From NCBI RefSeq assembly GCF_030066895.1, contig NZ_JASJAV010000004.1, positions 124,001 through 188,000 of the forward strand: a stretch of 64,000 nt of DNA, written 5' to 3'. Within the stretch, counting starts at the first letter, position 1; the number at the start of each line of letters is the position of its first letter. A program made the translations under genes and the position numbers. The stretch comes from Breoghania sp. (GTDB taxonomy: Bacteria > Pseudomonadota > Alphaproteobacteria > Rhizobiales > Stappiaceae). This document shows positions 61,745 through 64,000 of the stretch, piece after piece. The notes below the pieces were generated by a model that did no database searches, was not told where the DNA came from, and worked only from the letters and a program-made list of their open reading frames with translations.

Positions 61745-62112
61745 GGGAAACGACTCGCGCGCGCGGTGCCTTGTCTTTCGGTCGATTGGTACCGAGACTG
61801 CGTCCGTATGGCCTTTTCGCACGGCCGCGCCGCCGGCCCTCTTGAAATCGGTCGAAGGATATCGTCACTATCGTGGGTGTTGCTTGTCGATCGACTTTCC
61901 GTCGCGCCCGGCTTGGGATGACACGCGCGGGCCCCGTTTCGATCATCAATGGCGGATATTTTACCAACCAAATCGTTCACCCCGCACGCAACGGCGCTCT
62001 TGCATTGACAACCCGCCTCGAGCATGTCTTCTGCGCCGGTCGCACCATGCGACCATTGTTGCGCGCAAACAGCGCGTGATTTGACGTCAAAAGCCCAATT
62101 GCCGAGGAATCC
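61745..62112. other. Intergenic region upstream of aspS
   Basis: 368 bases with no gene recognised. It presumably holds the aspS promoter; the aspS ATG at 62113 is preceded by GAGGAATCC. Confidence 0.45.
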
Positions 62113-63894
62113 ATGCATCTCTATAGGAGCCATACTTGCGGGGAACTGCGCGATACCCACGTCGAAGAGACCGTGCGCCTGTCCGGCTGGGTTCATTGCG
62201 TTCGAGATCATGGCGGGCTTCTGTTCATTGATCTGCGCGACCACTACGGCCTGACACAGTGTGTCGTCGATCCGGATTCCAATGCCTTCAAGATCGCGGA
62301 AACCGTTCGTTCGGAATGGGTAATCCGCGTCGAAGGCAAGGTCAAGAAGCGGTCGTACGAGACCATCAACGAGACGCTGCCGACGGGCCGGATCGAAGTT
62401 TATATCGATGAGCTCGATGTGCTCAGCGCTGCCAAGGAGCTTCCGCTGCCGGTCTTCGGCGAGCTGGAATATCCGGAAGAGACGCGGCTGAAGTATCGCT
62501 TCATCGACCTGCGCCGTGAGACGCTGCACAACACGATCGTCAAGCGCTCCGCCGTCATCGCCGCCATGCGCCGCCAGATGAACGGTGCCGGTTTCACCGA
62601 GTACCAGACCCCGATCCTCACGGCCTCTTCCCCTGAAGGCGCGCGTGACTTCCTGGTTTCCTCGCGTATCCATCCGGGCAAGTTCTACGCCCTGCCCCAG
62701 GCGCCGCAGCAGTTCAAGCAGCTGCTGATGGTTGCCGGTTTCGACCGCTATTTCCAGATTGCCCCCTGCTTCCGCGATGAGGATCCGCGCGCCGATCGTC
62801 TGCCGGGCGAGTTCTACCAGCTCGATCTGGAGATAAGCTTCGTCGAGCAGGAAGACGTCCTCACCACGATGGAGCCGGTCATTCGCGGCATCTTCGAGGA
62901 GTTTGCCGAGGGCAAGCCCGTCACGCAGGAATTCCCGCGCATCCCCTATGACGAGGCGATCCGCAAATACGGCTCCGACAAGCCGGACCTGCGCAACCCG
63001 ATCGAGATGCAGGGCGTGACCGAGCACTTCGCCGGTTCCGGCTTCAAGGTCTTCGCCCGGATGATCGAATCCGATTCCAAGACCGCAGTCTGGGCGATCC
63101 CGGCCAAGACCGGAGGCTCCCGCGCCTTCTGCGACCGGATGAATTCCTGGGCGCAGTCTGCGAGCCAGCCGGGCCTCGGTTACATCTTCTGGCGTATGGA
63201 AGGTGACGAGATCCAGGGGGCAGGCCCCATTGCGAAGAAAATCGGGCCGGAGCGCACCGAAGCGATCCGCACCCAGCTTGGCCTGGAAGCGGGCGATGCC
63301 GCGTTCTTCCTGGCGGGCGATCCGAAGAAGTTCGCCGACTTCGCGGGCGCTGCGCGCACCCGCGCCGGCACCGAACTGAACCTTGTCGACGAGAACCGCT
63401 TCGCCCTGTGCTGGATCATCGATTTCCCGATGTACGAATGGGACGACGAGGAAAAGAAGATCGACTTTTCGCACAACCCCTTCTCCATGCCCAAGGGTGG
63501 CCTGGACGGGTTGGAGAACACCGATCCTCTGGAACTCAAGGCCTATCAGTACGACGTGGTGTGCAACGGCTACGAGATCGGCTCCGGCGCGATCCGTAAC
63601 CACCTGCCGGAAGTCATGGTGAAGGCCTTCGGTATCGCGGGCTACAGCGAGGAAGTGCTGTACGAGCGCTTCGGCGGCATGTACCGCGCGTTCCAGTACG
63701 GTGCGCCCCCGCATGGTGGAATGGCAGCCGGTCTCGACCGCATCGTCATGCTGCTCGCCGGCAAGCAGAACCTGCGTGAGGTCACGATCTTCCCGATGAA
63801 CCAGCAGGCCCAGGATCTGATGATGGGAGCACCGTCCGAGGCGACCCCGAAGCAGCTCCGCGAACTGAGCCTTCGCTTGAACGTTCAGGAATAG
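62113..63894 (+). CDS. aspS: Aspartyl-tRNA synthetase
   Basis: Charges tRNA-Asp (and tRNA-Asn in non-discriminating forms); essential. The 593 residues begin with the anticodon-binding OB fold ([23 protein letters not shown]). Class II motifs follow: FIDLRRE, motif 2 [20 protein letters not shown], and motif 3 [13 protein letters not shown]. The bacterial GAD insertion lies in between (about 290-420). Ends in TAG. Intact, in keeping with its essential function. Confidence 0.97.
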   Translation: MHLYRSHTCGELRDTHVEETVRLSGWVHCVRDHGGLLFIDLRDHYGLTQCVVDPDSNAFKIAETVRSEWVIRVEGKVKKRSYETINETLPTGRIEVYIDELDVLSAAKELPLPVFGELEYPEETRLKYRFIDLRRETLHNTIVKRSAVIAAMRRQMNGAGFTEYQTPILTASSPEGARDFLVSSRIHPGKFYALPQAPQQFKQLLMVAGFDRYFQIAPCFRDEDPRADRLPGEFYQLDLEISFVEQEDVLTTMEPVIRGIFEEFAEGKPVTQEFPRIPYDEAIRKYGSDKPDLRNPIEMQGVTEHFAGSGFKVFARMIESDSKTAVWAIPAKTGGSRAFCDRMNSWAQSASQPGLGYIFWRMEGDEIQGAGPIAKKIGPERTEAIRTQLGLEAGDAAFFLAGDPKKFADFAGAARTRAGTELNLVDENRFALCWIIDFPMYEWDDEEKKIDFSHNPFSMPKGGLDGLENTDPLELKAYQYDVVCNGYEIGSGAIRNHLPEVMVKAFGIAGYSEEVLYERFGGMYRAFQYGAPPHGGMAAGLDRIVMLLAGKQNLREVTIFPMNQQAQDLMMGAPSEATPKQLRELSLRLNVQE

Positions 63895-63901
63895 GATCCG
63901 T

Positions 63902-63932
63902 ACCGCCGGGGTGGCTGAAGCTATCCCGGCGG
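63902..63932 (+). terminator. Hairpin after aspS
   Basis: ACCGCCGGG pairs with CCCGGCGGT around a 13-base loop, seven bases after the aspS stop. Only three T residues follow, so it is a weak candidate. Confidence 0.45.
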
Positions 63933-63953
63933 TTTCGGGAAGGAGCGTCGTGA

Positions 63954-64000
63954 ATGGCCCTGCAGAAGAAACGTCGTGTGTCTCAGCTCAAGAAGCTGCA
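63954..64000 (+). CDS. Start of a further gene, cut by the window end
   Basis: ATG at 63954 preceded by GGAAGGAGC opens a frame reading MALQKKRRVSQLKKL, cut off after 15 codons. The basic N-terminus is not enough to assign a function. Confidence 0.45.
   Translation, partial: MALQKKRRVSQLKKL

Noticed and set aside
61708-63714. Long minus-strand open frame opposite aspS
   Set aside because: Shadow of the intact aspartyl-tRNA synthetase; no protein features of its own.

Overview
The window is a GC-rich chromosomal segment of an alphaproteobacterium, most likely of the order Hyphomicrobiales (Rhizobiales). The evidence is the gene order valS-popZ-tolC-pcm, M48 protease-dsbA-aroQ-accB-accC-aat-DUF2155, an RNase E with an acidic insertion in its S1 domain and a C-terminal GWW peptide, a cobalamin-riboswitch-led cobU-cobW-cobN block, and an imuA-imuB-dnaE2 cassette with an alphaproteobacterial-type LexA box. 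A marine Stappiaceae-like lineage is possible, but I cannot place the organism more closely from sequence alone.

Layout. 1-17.5 kb: housekeeping genes, all intact (mrcA 5' part, amidase, rne, PLP aminotransferase, M48 protease, dsbA-like, aroQ, accBC, aat, DUF2155, valS). 17.7-21.3 kb: broken popZ, broken tolC, intact pcm. 21.5-33.9 kb: tRNA-Cys and a cobalamin region (cobC, cobD, cobQ, cobO, cobN, cobW, cobU and the riboswitch); of the cob genes only cobO is clearly intact. 34.2-40.1 kb: tRNA-Asn and a decayed mutasome cassette imuA-imuB-dnaE2. 40.3-41.4 kb: broken azlC-azlD. 41.6-53.0 kb: one long minus-strand cluster for a biotin-dependent malonate decarboxylase of the Malonomonas type (madB-birA-madA-E-C-D-H-K-F-L-M), followed by a biotin ECF transporter (bioM-N-Y). 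53.4-59.7 kb: broken CSS/EAL c-di-GMP phosphodiesterase, broken PfkB-type kinase, and two tandem paralogous exported proteins of unknown function. 59.8-64 kb: rnd, a broken ParA-like ATPase, aspS, and the start of a further gene.

The dominant signal is gene decay. Between 17.7 and 61.8 kb more than twenty recognisable genes carry frameshifts, in-frame stops or lost start codons, while essential genes inside and around the region read through. Three features argue against simple sequencing error. First, some lesions hit invariant catalytic residues without changing frame: the biotin-lysine of MadF is Glu, the P-loop Gly of CobW is Asp, and the DnaE2 catalytic Asp motif is two residues short. 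Second, two frameshifts are exact 22-bp and 26-bp tandem duplications, and removing one copy restores the reading frame perfectly. Third, the first 17.5 kb shows no lesion at all. No transposase was seen. I read this as a genome in early reductive evolution, as in a recently host-restricted bacterium. Indel-prone sequencing remains an alternative for the single-base frameshifts and needs reads to exclude.

In the ancestor, the mad cluster would have imported malonate (MadLM), attached it to the MadE acyl carrier protein (MadA, MadH, MadK), transferred the carboxyl group to biotin on MadF (MadCD) and released CO2 at the membrane protein MadB with sodium export. BirA and BioMNY would have supplied the biotin. 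The cobalamin genes would have completed and adenosylated B12 under riboswitch control. Both pathways appear to be lost or failing here.
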